From SZAS-103 sp038216155 (GTDB lineage: Bacteria; Pseudomonadota; Gammaproteobacteria; Xanthomonadales; Xanthomonadaceae): a stretch of DNA of 35,987 bases. The stretch covers positions 1 to 35,987 of the forward strand of contig JBBQQH010000032.1 in the NCBI GenBank assembly GCA_038216155.1, read 5' to 3'. Of this stretch, positions 7,935 through 16,463 are shown piece by piece (position 1 is the first letter of the stretch; each line of letters starts with the position of its first letter). Position numbers and translations under genes: made by a program. The notes below the pieces were generated by a model. It had not been told where the DNA came from. It did not search any database and saw only the letters and a program-made list of their open reading frames with translations.

Positions 7935-8474
7935 TCAGAGCTGTCCACGGGCTGCGAGTGCATCGCGCATGGCCTGGCGCGCGGTGAACAGACGCGACTT
8001 CACCGTCTTCACCGGGCAGTCGAGAATCTGCGCGATCTCGTCATAGCTGCAATCCTGCAAGTGCTTGAGCACGATCACTGTCCGATAATCAATTTTCAGG
8101 TCCATCAACGCGCGCTGCATCACTGCGTCGTTCGCGTCCTTCGTTGCGATCGCATCGGGACCATCCTGCTCGGTGGCCGTCTCATCGGACAACGGCGCCG
8201 AAGGTCGGCGGCCACGCACCAGATCGAGCGCCTCGTTCACCGCGATGCGATACAGCCAGCTGCAAAAATTCTGCGCCGGATCGTAACGATCAAGGTGTTC
8301 GTAGGCACGCAGGAATGCAGTCTGGGTCACGTCCGTTGCGTCCTCGCGATGGTGGAGAATCCGGTAGGCCGCCCCGAAAACCCGACGCTCATAGCGCGTC
8401 AACAGGATTTCGAAAGCGTGACGATCGCCGCTTCTACATTGAGCAACCAACGCGGCATCGGAGTCGTCAGTCAT
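7935..8474 (-). CDS. ECF-type RNA polymerase sigma factor
   Basis: The 179-residue product (start ATG at 8474, MTDDSDAALV) has the two ECF domains. Region 2 spans about residues 20-90, with YRILHHREDATDVTQTAFLR and FCSWLYRIAVNEALDLVR. Region 4 spans about 120-175, with YRTVIVLKHLQDCSYDEIAQ and the helix-turn-helix CPVKTVKSRLFTARQAMRDAL shortened at its end. There is no region 1 or 3, as expected for group 4 sigma factors. The stop TGA is one base before the ATG of the anti-sigma-like gene, so the two should be translationally coupled. Upstream by 38 bases is the STAS gene. I infer that it directs RNA polymerase to a stress regulon and is held by the product encoded just behind it. Confidence 0.92.
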   Translation of the reverse strand: MTDDSDAALVAQCRSGDRHAFEILLTRYERRVFGAAYRILHHREDATDVTQTAFLRAYEHLDRYDPAQNFCSWLYRIAVNEALDLVRGRRPSAPLSDETATEQDGPDAIATKDANDAVMQRALMDLKIDYRTVIVLKHLQDCSYDEIAQILDCPVKTVKSRLFTARQAMRDALAARGQL

Positions 8475-8512
8475 CAATACGGCCGTGGGCGCAAAAGGTT
8501 GGAAACATGGCC

Positions 8513-8809
8513 TCAGCCTCCTGAGCGCTCCACTTCGAACACCTGGTCGAAGCCCGAGTAGCGAAAGATGTCGTGGATGTGGCTGTTGACGTTGACCAGG
8601 CGCAACCGGCCGCCATTGGCCATCAAGCGCTTGTGCGCCTTCAGCAGGACGCCGAGGCCTGCGCTGGAGATGTATTCGAGCCCGCCGAAATCGAACGGCA
8701 ACGAGGCTTCGGCCGTATCCAGGAAAGCCTGCGCCTTGCCGCATTGCGCGGCATCAAGCCGACCCTTGAACGCGATGACCCCGCCATCGCCATATCCGAT
8801 TTCGAACAT
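8513..8809 (-). CDS. STAS-domain anti-sigma factor antagonist
   Basis: This 98-residue single-domain protein starts MFEIGYGDGG and contains LEYISSAGLGVLLKAHKRL (about 44-62). The SSAGLG motif is where SpoIIAA/RsbV proteins carry the phosphorylated Ser (S48 or S49). Its ATG shares one base with the stop of the upstream kinase/phosphatase gene (TGATG at 8807-8811), so the two are translationally coupled. In partner-switch systems a serine kinase of the HATPase type phosphorylates such a protein and a PP2C phosphatase reverses it. Both activities are predicted in the upstream protein. Its binding target is unknown: either the anti-sigma-like protein next to it or an unlinked regulator. Confidence 0.9.
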   Translation of the reverse strand: MFEIGYGDGGVIAFKGRLDAAQCGKAQAFLDTAEASLPFDFGGLEYISSAGLGVLLKAHKRLMANGGRLRLVNVNSHIHDIFRYSGFDQVFEVERSGG

Positions 8810-10518
8810 CACCCGCTCCCCAGCGTCTTGCGAAAGGTGATCCGGCTGCGTCGACCAGAGTAGTCGTACTCGATCGAATCCACCAGCCGCCGGATCAGGT
8901 GCAGTCCCAGCCCGCCGGGGCTGCGCTGCTCGATCGGCATGTCGATGCCGGCATCCGGCGCCTCGGTCACGTCGAAGCGATCGCTGTCTGGATCGGTGAG
9001 TCGACACACCAGTTCGTTGGCATCGCACGCAATCGAGAGATTGATCCTGCCGCCACCCGCAGAGTTGTACTTGACCATGTTGGTGAACAGTTCTTCCGCG
9101 GTGAACTTGATCGCGTAATGCACGCTCTCGCCCGCTCCGCATGCAGCGAGTTGTTGCTGGATGAAAGCGAACATCTCCGCCAGCGCATCGAAGCTGCGTG
9201 CGAAGTAGCGCTGAGCGGTCTTCCATTCGCCCTTGCTCGGATCAGCCGGCGGATCGGCACGACGCCTGATCAACACCACCGTGATGTCGTCCAGTTGCGG
9301 CGCTCCCCGGGCGAATTCCGAGAGGGCTTGCTGCAATCGATCCAGCACCTGGGAGAGCGGTCGATCATGATGCGCGCGCAGCAAATCGATCACTGCCTGC
9401 TCGCCAAATAATCGACCTTGCGCATCGTGGTATTCGTAAACGCCATCGGAAATCAGCGCAAAAATATCTCCGGGAGCCATTGCGACCTCACTTGGCGCAC
9501 GGAGCGCAGCGATCGGCATCGCACCAAGCGGAAACGTCGTCGGCGCACGCACGTCGCATTCGCGTCCCGCTGCCCGGAAATGCAGCAGCGGCCCCTGACC
9601 TCCCGAGTGATAGCGCAAGACATGCTGCACTGGATCGAGGCATCCGAGGAATGCCGTCACGAAGCGATCCTCGGGCAAGTCATCCACCAGCTGGTCGTTG
9701 ATGTGCCGGAACGTATCCTCCAGCCCTGCGCCCATCCGTTGCGCCAGGCGCAACATCGCGCGCACCTGGATTGCCGAGAGCGCGGCGCCGATGCCATGTC
9801 CGGTGGCATCGCCCATCAGCAGCATCAACTCGCCTTGTGCCGTCGTCACGAAATCGTAGATGTCACCGCCGGTGTCGTCGGCCAAGCGAAACAAGGAAAC
9901 AAAGTCGTAACCCGGTATTGATGGCAGTGTTTTCGGCAACGTTCCCTGCTGGATGTCTTGTGCAACCGCGATTTCCTGGCGCAGCTTTTCCGAACGCAGC
10001 AGCTGCTCGGTCATCCGCACGCGCTGTAGTGCCACCGCGCACTGCGCTGCCAGTGCGCTGGCCATTGCCTCATCCTCGGCGTCGAACACGCCGTAACGAC
10101 GATTGACCACCTGCAGGACGCCGACCAGCTGATCGTCGTGGCCAAGCAAGGGAAGCGTGAGCATGCAGCGTGTCCGGTATCCGCTGGTGCGGTCCACGTT
10201 GCGATCGAAACGCGGATCGGCGTAGCAATCCGGCACGTTGATCAGCGCGTGTGTGCGCACGCATTCACCGACGATGCCGCGATCCGACGGAACGCGGATC
10301 GCATCCAGCCCGCGCGCGACGCACATCTCCACCACATGATCGTCCGGGAGATATTGCCAGACCGTGCCACCTTCGGCGTCCAGCAATTCCTTGGCCGCGT
10401 CGACGACCTGGTACAGCATGCTTTCCAGTTCAATCGGTCGCGCCAGCTCGCGCGTAACCTCGAGGATGCGCGCTAGCCGACCCGGCTTGAGTTCACTGGA
10501 CTTCGAATGCCCCGGCAT
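8809..10518 (-). CDS. GAF / PP2C (SpoIIE-type) phosphatase / HATPase kinase fusion
   Basis: This 569-residue cytosolic signal protein has three parts. A GAF sensor domain spans about 15-170 (RGIVGECVRTHALINVPD, LPLLGHDDQLVGVLQVVN). A PP2C/SpoIIE domain spans about 195-418, with metal-binding acids in DDTGGDIYDF, MGDATGHGIGAA, ISDGVYEY and LDDITVVLIRR. A C-terminal RsbW-like HATPase spans about 435-565, with FTAEELFTNMVKYN as the N box and SPGGLGLHLI as the glycine box. Kinase and phosphatase on one chain recall HsbR of Pseudomonas, although that protein uses a receiver instead of GAF. The obvious substrate is the overlapping STAS gene. The GAF ligand is unknown. The start at 10518 opens the cluster, and 10519-10672 is a non-coding gap that may hold the promoter. 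Confidence 0.93.
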   Translation of the reverse strand: MPGHSKSSELKPGRLARILEVTRELARPIELESMLYQVVDAAKELLDAEGGTVWQYLPDDHVVEMCVARGLDAIRVPSDRGIVGECVRTHALINVPDCYADPRFDRNVDRTSGYRTRCMLTLPLLGHDDQLVGVLQVVNRRYGVFDAEDEAMASALAAQCAVALQRVRMTEQLLRSEKLRQEIAVAQDIQQGTLPKTLPSIPGYDFVSLFRLADDTGGDIYDFVTTAQGELMLLMGDATGHGIGAALSAIQVRAMLRLAQRMGAGLEDTFRHINDQLVDDLPEDRFVTAFLGCLDPVQHVLRYHSGGQGPLLHFRAAGRECDVRAPTTFPLGAMPIAALRAPSEVAMAPGDIFALISDGVYEYHDAQGRLFGEQAVIDLLRAHHDRPLSQVLDRLQQALSEFARGAPQLDDITVVLIRRRADPPADPSKGEWKTAQRYFARSFDALAEMFAFIQQQLAACGAGESVHYAIKFTAEELFTNMVKYNSAGGGRINLSIACDANELVCRLTDPDSDRFDVTEAPDAGIDMPIEQRSPGGLGLHLIRRLVDSIEYDYSGRRSRITFRKTLGSG

Positions 10519-10672
10519 ACGCGTGAGTCCCCGATCGCAGAATCCCCGCGGTATCGTCCGGCCGCAGCGTCAATGAGTCAAACGGGCATCAACCGGGGAA
10601 AGGACAACAATCCGCGCAATGCGCCGTGGTCACACCCGCGATTGCTGCACCGCTGCGCGCATCGGCTTGGCT

Positions 10673-11377
10673 TCAGCCGCGCACCGCATCCACAGCGGCG
10701 TGCATGCGGCGGATCACGTCGGCATGATCTTTCGCGCCGAAGATCGCCGAGCCGGAAACGAACGTATCAGCCCCCGCAGTGGCGATTTCGCCGATGTTGT
10801 CGACCTTGACCCCACCGTCGACTTCCAGCCGGATGTCGCGACCGCTAGCGTCGATCAGGGCGCGCACACGGCGGATTTTTTCCAGCGCGTTCGGGATGAA
10901 ACTTTGGCCGCCGAAACCCGGGTTCACCGACATGATCAACACGAGGTCGAGCTTGTCGAGCACGAAGTCGAGGTAGTCCAGCGGCGTGGCCGGATTGAAC
11001 ACCAGTCCGGCCTTGCAGCCCGAATCATGGATCAGGCCGATGGTGCGGTCGATGTGCTCGGTTGCTTCGGGATGGAAGCTGATCGAGGTGGCGCCGGCTT
11101 GCGCGAAATCCGGCACGATGCGATCGACGGGTTTCACCATCAGGTGGACGTCGATTGGCGCGGTGACGCCATGCTTGCGCAGCGCCTCGCACACCAGCGG
11201 GCCGATGGTGAGGTTGGGCACGTAGTGATTGTCCATCACGTCGAAATGCACCCAGTGCGCACCGGCCGCGAGCACGGCATCGACTTCCGCGCCCAGGCAC
11301 GCGAAATTCGCCGACAGAATCGACGGCGCAATGACGGTGGATTGCGCACGCGAAGGCGGGCTCGACGTGCTATGCAT
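10673..11377 (-). CDS. rpe: Ribulose-phosphate 3-epimerase
   Basis: Rpe interconverts ribulose 5-phosphate and xylulose 5-phosphate in the pentose phosphate pathway. The 234-residue TIM barrel shows IAPSILSANFACLGAEV, WVHFDVMDNHYVPNLTIGP (metal and catalytic Asp/His), HLMVKPVD, MSVNPGFGGQSF and LEVDGGV. It has about ten more N-terminal residues (MHSTSSPPSR) than most family members, so a slightly later start is possible. The annotated ATG shares one base with the stop of the upstream J-domain gene (TGATG), which supports it. In many relatives rpe lies close to trpE; here an 8.8-kb block separates the two. Confidence 0.96.
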   Translation of the reverse strand: MHSTSSPPSRAQSTVIAPSILSANFACLGAEVDAVLAAGAHWVHFDVMDNHYVPNLTIGPLVCEALRKHGVTAPIDVHLMVKPVDRIVPDFAQAGATSISFHPEATEHIDRTIGLIHDSGCKAGLVFNPATPLDYLDFVLDKLDLVLIMSVNPGFGGQSFIPNALEKIRRVRALIDASGRDIRLEVDGGVKVDNIGEIATAGADTFVSGSAIFGAKDHADVIRRMHAAVDAVRG

Positions 11378-11727
11378 CAGCGCTTGCTTGGCGTGCGCTG
11401 GCGCAGTCCGCGATACGCTGCATTGATTGCTGCCGCACGCGCAGCAGCCGCATCACGATCGGCGGCGTTCGAACCGATCAAGCGATCCGGATGATGTTGC
11501 GCAATCAGCCGCCGCCACGCAGCTTCGATCTGCGCCGGGCTCGCGTTGTTACCGAGGTTAAGTACCTTGCGAAAGGCGGGGTCGGCGCGTCGCTGGCGCG
11601 CGCGCAGGGTATCGAACACCCAGCCCAGCAACAGACCGAGCAACAGGCCGTGCGGGCGCCGGGTCAATACCAGGCCTAGCAGCGCGCCGATCAGTTTGCC
11701 GTCGGGTTTGATGGTGGAACGTTCCAT
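11377..11727 (-). CDS. Membrane-anchored J-domain (DnaJ-like) protein
   Basis: The 116-residue product begins MERSTIKPDG. A hydrophobic hairpin (LIGALLGLVL and HGLLLGLLLGWVFDTL, about 12-40) is followed by a C-terminal J domain (about 52-112) with the diagnostic HPD (AQHHPDRL, about residues 79-81). This arrangement, membrane segment then J domain, resembles DjlA, but the central TerB-like region of DjlA is missing. It should recruit and stimulate DnaK at the inner membrane. Start: AAGGA lies about 10 bases before the ATG at 11727. It is coupled to rpe by a one-base overlap. The region 11728-11870 separates it from the divergent purC and should hold promoters for both. Confidence 0.87.
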   Translation of the reverse strand: MERSTIKPDGKLIGALLGLVLTRRPHGLLLGLLLGWVFDTLRARQRRADPAFRKVLNLGNNASPAQIEAAWRRLIAQHHPDRLIGSNAADRDAAAARAAAINAAYRGLRQRTPSKR

Positions 11728-11870
11728 GTGGCTGCCGTCCTTTGCGATCGATGCATCGATTCTAACGCATGCATTGCAACCCACGATGACGCGCCATTCA
11801 TTCGCGAGAAGCCCCGTGCTGCGCGGCGGCGACGCTACAATGACGCATTGCCGCCAGCGCCGGAGTTCGC

Positions 11871-12773
11871 GTGAGCACCACCCTGTTGCAATCCGATCTG
11901 CCCGGCCTGGATCTGATCCATCGCGGCAAGGTACGCGATGTCTATGCGCTGGACGATGGTGAGCTGCTGATGGTGGCCAGCGATCGCCTTTCGGCCTTTG
12001 ACGTGGTGCTGCCCGACCCGATTCCCGGCAAGGGTGAGATGTTGTGCCAGATGTCGAATGTCTGGTTCGCTCGCACTGCGCATCTGGTGCCCAATCATCT
12101 GACCCACCGTGCGGTGGAATCGGTATTGCCGGCGGGGGTTGATGTTGCGCTGTACGCGCAGCGTTCCGTGGTGGTGAAGCGCTTGCGCGCGATTCCGGTG
12201 GAAGCCATTGCACGCGGTTATCTGATTGGCAGCGGCTGGAAGGATTATCAGGCCAGCGGGCGTCTGTGCGGCTTGAATCTGCCATCGGGATTGCAACAAG
12301 CCGAACAATTGCCCGAACCGATCTTCACGCCATCAAGCAAGGCCGCTGCAGGTGCGCACGACGAAAACATTTCCTTCGACACGATGGTCGAGCGCATCGG
12401 TGCGCAACTTGCAGAACAGGTGCGCGACGCCACCCTCGCCATCTATCGCTACGCCGCCGCATTCGCTGCCGAACGCGGCATTTTGATCGCCGACACCAAG
12501 TTCGAGTTTGGTCTGGACGATGACAATCGGCTGCACGTGATGGACGAGATGCTGACGCCCGATTCCTCGCGCTTCTGGCCGGCTGACAGCTACCGCGTCG
12601 GAACCAGCCCGCCGAGTTTCGACAAGCAGTTCGTGCGCGATTATCTGGAAACGCTCGACTGGAACAAGACCGCGCCGGGCCCGTCGATTCCGGCCAGCGT
12701 GATTGAGGCCACCCGAGCCAAGTATGCAGAGGCGTTGCTGCGGCTGGCGGATATCGCGCCGGATGCGGTGTAG
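11871..12773 (+). CDS. purC: Phosphoribosylaminoimidazole-succinocarboxamide synthase
   Basis: PurC joins aspartate to CAIR, using ATP, to make SAICAR in purine synthesis. The 300-residue sequence has LIHRGKVRDVYAL, ASDRLSAFDVVLPDPIPGKG, IARGYLIGSGWKDYQASG, FTPSSKAAAGAHDENISFD, ILIADTKFEFG and DEMLTPDSSRFWPAD, all family signatures. The start is GTG at 11871, five bases after GGAG; no better ATG exists. The length suits the long bacterial form, about 60 residues more than the E. coli enzyme. It is a stand-alone gene or the first of two; the Mpo1-like gene follows 45 bases later. Confidence 0.97.
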   Translation: MSTTLLQSDLPGLDLIHRGKVRDVYALDDGELLMVASDRLSAFDVVLPDPIPGKGEMLCQMSNVWFARTAHLVPNHLTHRAVESVLPAGVDVALYAQRSVVVKRLRAIPVEAIARGYLIGSGWKDYQASGRLCGLNLPSGLQQAEQLPEPIFTPSSKAAAGAHDENISFDTMVERIGAQLAEQVRDATLAIYRYAAAFAAERGILIADTKFEFGLDDDNRLHVMDEMLTPDSSRFWPADSYRVGTSPPSFDKQFVRDYLETLDWNKTAPGPSIPASVIEATRAKYAEALLRLADIAPDAV

Positions 12774-12818
12774 TGTGGATGCAGTCGTGATGGATGCACG
12801 AGCGTCGAGGAGAATCCG

Positions 12819-13283
12819 ATGACCCCGCTGAGCACGTGGTTCGACAACTACTCGGGCGACCATCGCAATGCGACCAATCAGCGCGTGCATGTGATTTGCG
12901 TGCCAGCGATCCTGTGGTCCGTGATCGGCTTGCTGTGGACGATTCCGGTGCCGGAAGGCATTGGGCGCGCCGGCTTGTGGGCCGCGCTGGCGATAGCCGC
13001 AGCCTGGCTGTTCTACTGGAAACTCTCGCGCCGGCTGGCGCTGGGGATGCTGCTGGTGTTCGTAGCATTTGGCGCCAGCTGCGAGGCAATTCGCATCGTG
13101 TTCGGAATGCACACGCTGTTGTGGATCGCGATCGGCGTGTTCGTGCTGGCTTGGATTGGGCAATTCGTCGGCCACAAGATCGAAGGTCGCAAACCGAGTT
13201 TCCTTACCGATCTGTCGTATCTGCTGATCGGGCCGCTATGGGTGTTGGCGAAGGGCTACCGCAAGCTCGGCTGGGGCTATTGA
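12819..13283 (+). CDS. Mpo1-like (DUF962) membrane protein
   Basis: This 154-residue integral membrane protein starts MTPLSTWFDNYSGDHRNATN and has four to five hydrophobic segments. The conserved family pieces are the N-terminal Y-x-x-x-H with NQRVHVICVP and the C-terminal IGHKIEGRKPS type motif (here VGHKIEGRKPSFLTDLSYLL). The yeast homologue Mpo1 is an iron-dependent dioxygenase that alpha-oxidises 2-hydroxy fatty acids; the four family His residues appear present (DHRN, RVHV, MHTL or nearby, GHKI). The bacterial role is not established. A strong GAGGAG lies six bases before the ATG. It is convergent with the following SDR gene. Confidence 0.85.
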   Translation: MTPLSTWFDNYSGDHRNATNQRVHVICVPAILWSVIGLLWTIPVPEGIGRAGLWAALAIAAAWLFYWKLSRRLALGMLLVFVAFGASCEAIRIVFGMHTLLWIAIGVFVLAWIGQFVGHKIEGRKPSFLTDLSYLLIGPLWVLAKGYRKLGWGY

Positions 13284-13343
13284 GCTTGGTGATGGCGGTC
13301 CCCGTGTATCGATCGCATTCTTCGTAATCGCTGATTAAGTTCA

Positions 13344-14354
13344 CTACTGCGCCGGGCCAAACATTGCCGCGTCGCACTGGAACGCGCGCGGCGCGTAACC
13401 GAAATCGCGATGCGCCGGAGCAGCATCGAACACCAGATCCTGATCAAGCCGATCCATAACTCCGCGGCCGGCATCACCAATCGCACCCATTGCGTTTGCG
13501 ACCCGAACAGTGGCGCGAAACAACCAGTCCGGCACTGTCAATAGCCGCGGCTTGGGCTGCAGCGAACCCAGCACGCGACTGACCATATCGCGGTAACCGA
13601 CGGCTTCACCGCCCGGCACGTCGTAGGCGCGGTCGGCGCATTGCGTTTGTCTCGCACACGCGACCGCTGCCGTCGCAAGGTCATCGACGTGCACCGGTTG
13701 CCGCAATCCAATTGCGCTGCGCGGCAGCATGAATACACCGTGCCGTCGCGCCAGCGCGGCAATCCGACTCAATGTGCGATCACGGCCGCAGCCATAGACC
13801 AGCGTGGGCCGCAGGATCGATACGGCAATCCGGTGGCGGGCGCCAAACGCCATCAAGCTGTCTTCAGCCGCGCGCAAACTGGTCGCGAGTTCGCGCTCGG
13901 CTTGATCAGTGGAAGCATCCTTGGTGCGCACGCTCGTTGAGCCAAAGGCGACCACGCGCGGTGCGATCGGACCGGCGCGCTCCTGCCAGCGCGCGAATGC
14001 ATCCAGCGGACCGAGGCTGAAGATCACGTCGCAATCGCGTGGCAGCGGCGCGCAGCCTTCGGTGCGCTCGGACTCGTACGATTCCGCACTGTCCGAATTG
14101 GCCTGGTCGAGATTGGCCTGTTCAAGATCGCTGCGAATCCATTGCAGACCCGGCGCATCCGCAGCCGGCTGTGATCGGCGCGAGACGGCACGCACGGCGA
14201 CCCCTTCGGCGTGCAACAGCGGCAGCAATGCAGCGCCGATTTGGCCAGTCGCGCCGAACACCAACGCACGGCGCAACGTATGCGACGGTTCATTGGCGCG
14301 CCCAAGTCGGTCAGGATCGTGCAGATCGCGATCGTGCTGGATCGAATCACTCAC
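13344..14354 (-). CDS. Atypical NAD(P)-binding SDR / epimerase-like protein
   Basis: The 336-residue protein has a Rossmann start at about residues 30-40 (ALVFGATGQIGAALLPLL), then VVAFGSTSVR, ILRPTLVYGCGRDRTL and IGLRQPVHVDDLATAAVAC, the order seen in extended SDR epimerases. The usual catalytic Tyr-x-x-x-Lys is not visible: after the Ser in FGSTS the region reads ERELATSLRAAEDSL. It may therefore be a binding or redox-sensing member rather than an epimerase. The 29 residues before the Rossmann fold are hydrophilic and could be over-extended. The gene begins 24 bases after the stop of the upstream lipoprotein gene, so the two probably form an operon. The substrate is unknown. Confidence 0.8.
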   Translation of the reverse strand: MSDSIQHDRDLHDPDRLGRANEPSHTLRRALVFGATGQIGAALLPLLHAEGVAVRAVSRRSQPAADAPGLQWIRSDLEQANLDQANSDSAESYESERTEGCAPLPRDCDVIFSLGPLDAFARWQERAGPIAPRVVAFGSTSVRTKDASTDQAERELATSLRAAEDSLMAFGARHRIAVSILRPTLVYGCGRDRTLSRIAALARRHGVFMLPRSAIGLRQPVHVDDLATAAVACARQTQCADRAYDVPGGEAVGYRDMVSRVLGSLQPKPRLLTVPDWLFRATVRVANAMGAIGDAGRGVMDRLDQDLVFDAAPAHRDFGYAPRAFQCDAAMFGPAQ

Positions 14355-14378
14355 GGCTGGATCGTCTCGCCGGCCGGG

Positions 14379-15023
14379 TCAGGAACAGCCTTCGACGTAG
14401 TCCAGCGCCGGCGGAAGTCCAGCGCGATAGGCCAACACGGTGCCGTTGGCATCGGTCTCGAAAATCAACCCGCCGCTGCCGGATTTTTCGCCTGCCACTT
14501 TTAGCAGGCGCGCGTTGGGATCGTACTTGCCGGGTTGCTCGGTCAGGTGACCTGCGTACAAGGTGCGAATCTCGTCGATTCCCATGCCGACGCGACCGCC
14601 GCCATCGGCCAGCACGCCGGGTGTGCGCACTTCGATGCGCATTAGCTTGTCGCCTTCGAACAAGTAGCTGATTTCGGGCTGGCCCGCGCGATGGGCGATG
14701 TAACAACTTTTGTCGCTGGGGGCAGCGCTTTCCAATGCGCCACCGGCCGCCTTGTCCGCATCCTTGCGACTCATGCCGTAACGCAGTGCACCAAATGCGT
14801 TCGCGCCCACCGTATCAATCGGCGGCGCACCGCTGCCGGGCACCGGCACGTCGGTGGCGGAGGGCTGCTTGATCGGCTCGGCAGTGGTCAGTTTCGTTGG
14901 CGGCAATGGCGCGACTGCCGCGATGTCCTCGGCGGTGGGCGCGGGCGTCGAGTCGGAGTCGGTCGACGGCTGGCACGCAGCCAGCGTCAGCAGCACGAAC
15001 AAACCAATGAGGGATCGACGCAT
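14379..15023 (-). CDS. Putative lipoprotein of unknown function
   Basis: The start is set at the ATG at 15023 (214 residues) because AGAGGAC stands just upstream and the peptide then opens MRRSLIGLFVLLTLAAC, a clear lipoprotein signal with Cys at 17. A longer reading from 15050 lacks this logic. A Pro/Thr/Ala-rich spacer follows (about 18-65). The folded part (about 66-214) contains FGALRYGMSRKDADKAAGG, LMRIEVRTPGVLADGG, IDEIRTLYAGHL and a terminal VEGCS, with two Cys residues that could form a disulfide. The repeated G-M-s/G-I-D-E-I pattern is seen in several periplasmic proteins of unknown role. I cannot assign a function. Confidence 0.82.
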   Translation of the reverse strand: MRRSLIGLFVLLTLAACQPSTDSDSTPAPTAEDIAAVAPLPPTKLTTAEPIKQPSATDVPVPGSGAPPIDTVGANAFGALRYGMSRKDADKAAGGALESAAPSDKSCYIAHRAGQPEISYLFEGDKLMRIEVRTPGVLADGGGRVGMGIDEIRTLYAGHLTEQPGKYDPNARLLKVAGEKSGSGGLIFETDANGTVLAYRAGLPPALDYVEGCS

Positions 15024-15139
15024 GATCTGTCCTCTGCAACAAAATGGCATTGTCGCGGCACATGCTGCAACAGCCCGTTGTTATCCTCGCATACCGAATG
15101 TGCAGAAATTGTTCAGCGCCGTGCGCAACCCTCAGGGGA

Positions 15140-16447
15140 TCAGCGCTGCGGGATCTGGAAATGCTTCCTCAAACCAGTCCAGCAGTCGTGGTAGTCGCTC
15201 TGCAACTGCGACGACTCCAGCGCCTGCAGGGTTGGGCGGATGACGCGTCGCGTCTCAAACATGAAGGCCATGGTGTCAGTGATGTGATCGGGTTTGCTGG
15301 TATCAGCGGCACTGGCTTTCTCGAAGCTGGCCGCGTCCGGACCGTGCCCACTCATGCAGTTGTGCAGTGAGGCGCCACCGGGCGCGAAGCCGCCAGCCTT
15401 GGCGTCGTACTGGCCATGCACCAGGCCCATGAACTCGCTGGCGACGTTGCGATGGAACCACGGCGGCCGGAACGTGTGCTCGGCCACTAGCCAGCGCGGC
15501 GGGAAGATTGCGAAATCTATATTCGCAGTTCCAGGCGTATCCGATGGCGAGGTGAGCACGGTGAAGATCGACGGATCGGGATGATCAAAGCTGATCGAGC
15601 CGATCGTGTTGAAGCGCGACAGGTCGTACTTGCAGGGCGTGAGGTTGCCGTGCCAGGCGACCACATCCAACGGCGAATGATCAATGGTCGCCTGCCAAAG
15701 CGCGCCCTGAAACTTCGCGATCAGCGCGAAATCGCCTTCGAGATCCTCGTATGCAGCGATCGGCGCCAGAAAATCGCGCGCATTGGCCAGCCCGTTCGAG
15801 CCGATCGGCCCAAGCTCGGGCAGCCGCAACGAGGCGCCAAAGTTTTCGCACACGTAGCCCGACGCAGTTGCATCCAGCAGATCAACTCGAAAGCGCACGC
15901 CGCGCGGGATCAACGCAATCTCCAGCGGCGCGATCTCCAGCACGCCCATCTCGGTCGCGACCCGCAACCGCCCCTGCTGCGGCACGATCAGCCATTCGCC
16001 ATCGGCGCTGTAAAAATAGCGATCCTGCATCGAGCGGTTCGCAGCGTACAGGTGGATGCCGATGCCGGTTTGCTCATTCGCCCCGCCATTGCCGGCGATG
16101 GTGAACAGGCCATCGATGAAATCGGTCGCTTCAGTCGGCAACGCAAACGGATTCCAGCGCAACTGATTGGGCGTTGCGGGTGCTTCTTCGAAACGATCGT
16201 GGAAACGCGCATGCGGCAGCTGCGCGAACGGCGCGTGCACCGCAGCCGGCCGAATTCGATACAGCCAGCTTCGCCGATTCTCCGCACGCGGCGCGGTGAA
16301 CGCGGTTCCGGAAATCTGTTCGGCGTACAGGCCATGCGGCGCGCGCTGCGGCGAGTTCTGCCCGACCGGCAAGGCACCGGCAATCGCTTCAGTTGCGAAT
16401 TCGTTGCCGAAGCCGGATTGGTAAACAAGATTTGCAGAAGTGGTCAT
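15140..16447 (-). CDS. hmgA: Homogentisate 1,2-dioxygenase
   Basis: HmgA opens the ring of homogentisate to maleylacetoacetate in tyrosine and phenylalanine breakdown. The 435 residues start MTTSANLVYQSGFGNEFATE, the family N-terminus. Iron-site motifs appear near the C-terminus: WFHRNVASEFMGLVHGQYDA (His and Glu ligands) and LHNCMSGHGPD (His ligand). Also typical are NQLRWNPFALP and ANARDFLAPIAAYED. A reading frame upstream to 16627 is only run-through into hpd and has no family match. The gene follows hpd by 55 bases on the same strand, with a palindrome between them, so they form a tyrosine-catabolic operon. Fumarylacetoacetase and maleylacetoacetate isomerase are not in the window. Confidence 0.97.
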   Translation of the reverse strand: MTTSANLVYQSGFGNEFATEAIAGALPVGQNSPQRAPHGLYAEQISGTAFTAPRAENRRSWLYRIRPAAVHAPFAQLPHARFHDRFEEAPATPNQLRWNPFALPTEATDFIDGLFTIAGNGGANEQTGIGIHLYAANRSMQDRYFYSADGEWLIVPQQGRLRVATEMGVLEIAPLEIALIPRGVRFRVDLLDATASGYVCENFGASLRLPELGPIGSNGLANARDFLAPIAAYEDLEGDFALIAKFQGALWQATIDHSPLDVVAWHGNLTPCKYDLSRFNTIGSISFDHPDPSIFTVLTSPSDTPGTANIDFAIFPPRWLVAEHTFRPPWFHRNVASEFMGLVHGQYDAKAGGFAPGGASLHNCMSGHGPDAASFEKASAADTSKPDHITDTMAFMFETRRVIRPTLQALESSQLQSDYHDCWTGLRKHFQIPQR

Positions 16448-16463
16448 CGATCGCGCTCGTTGC

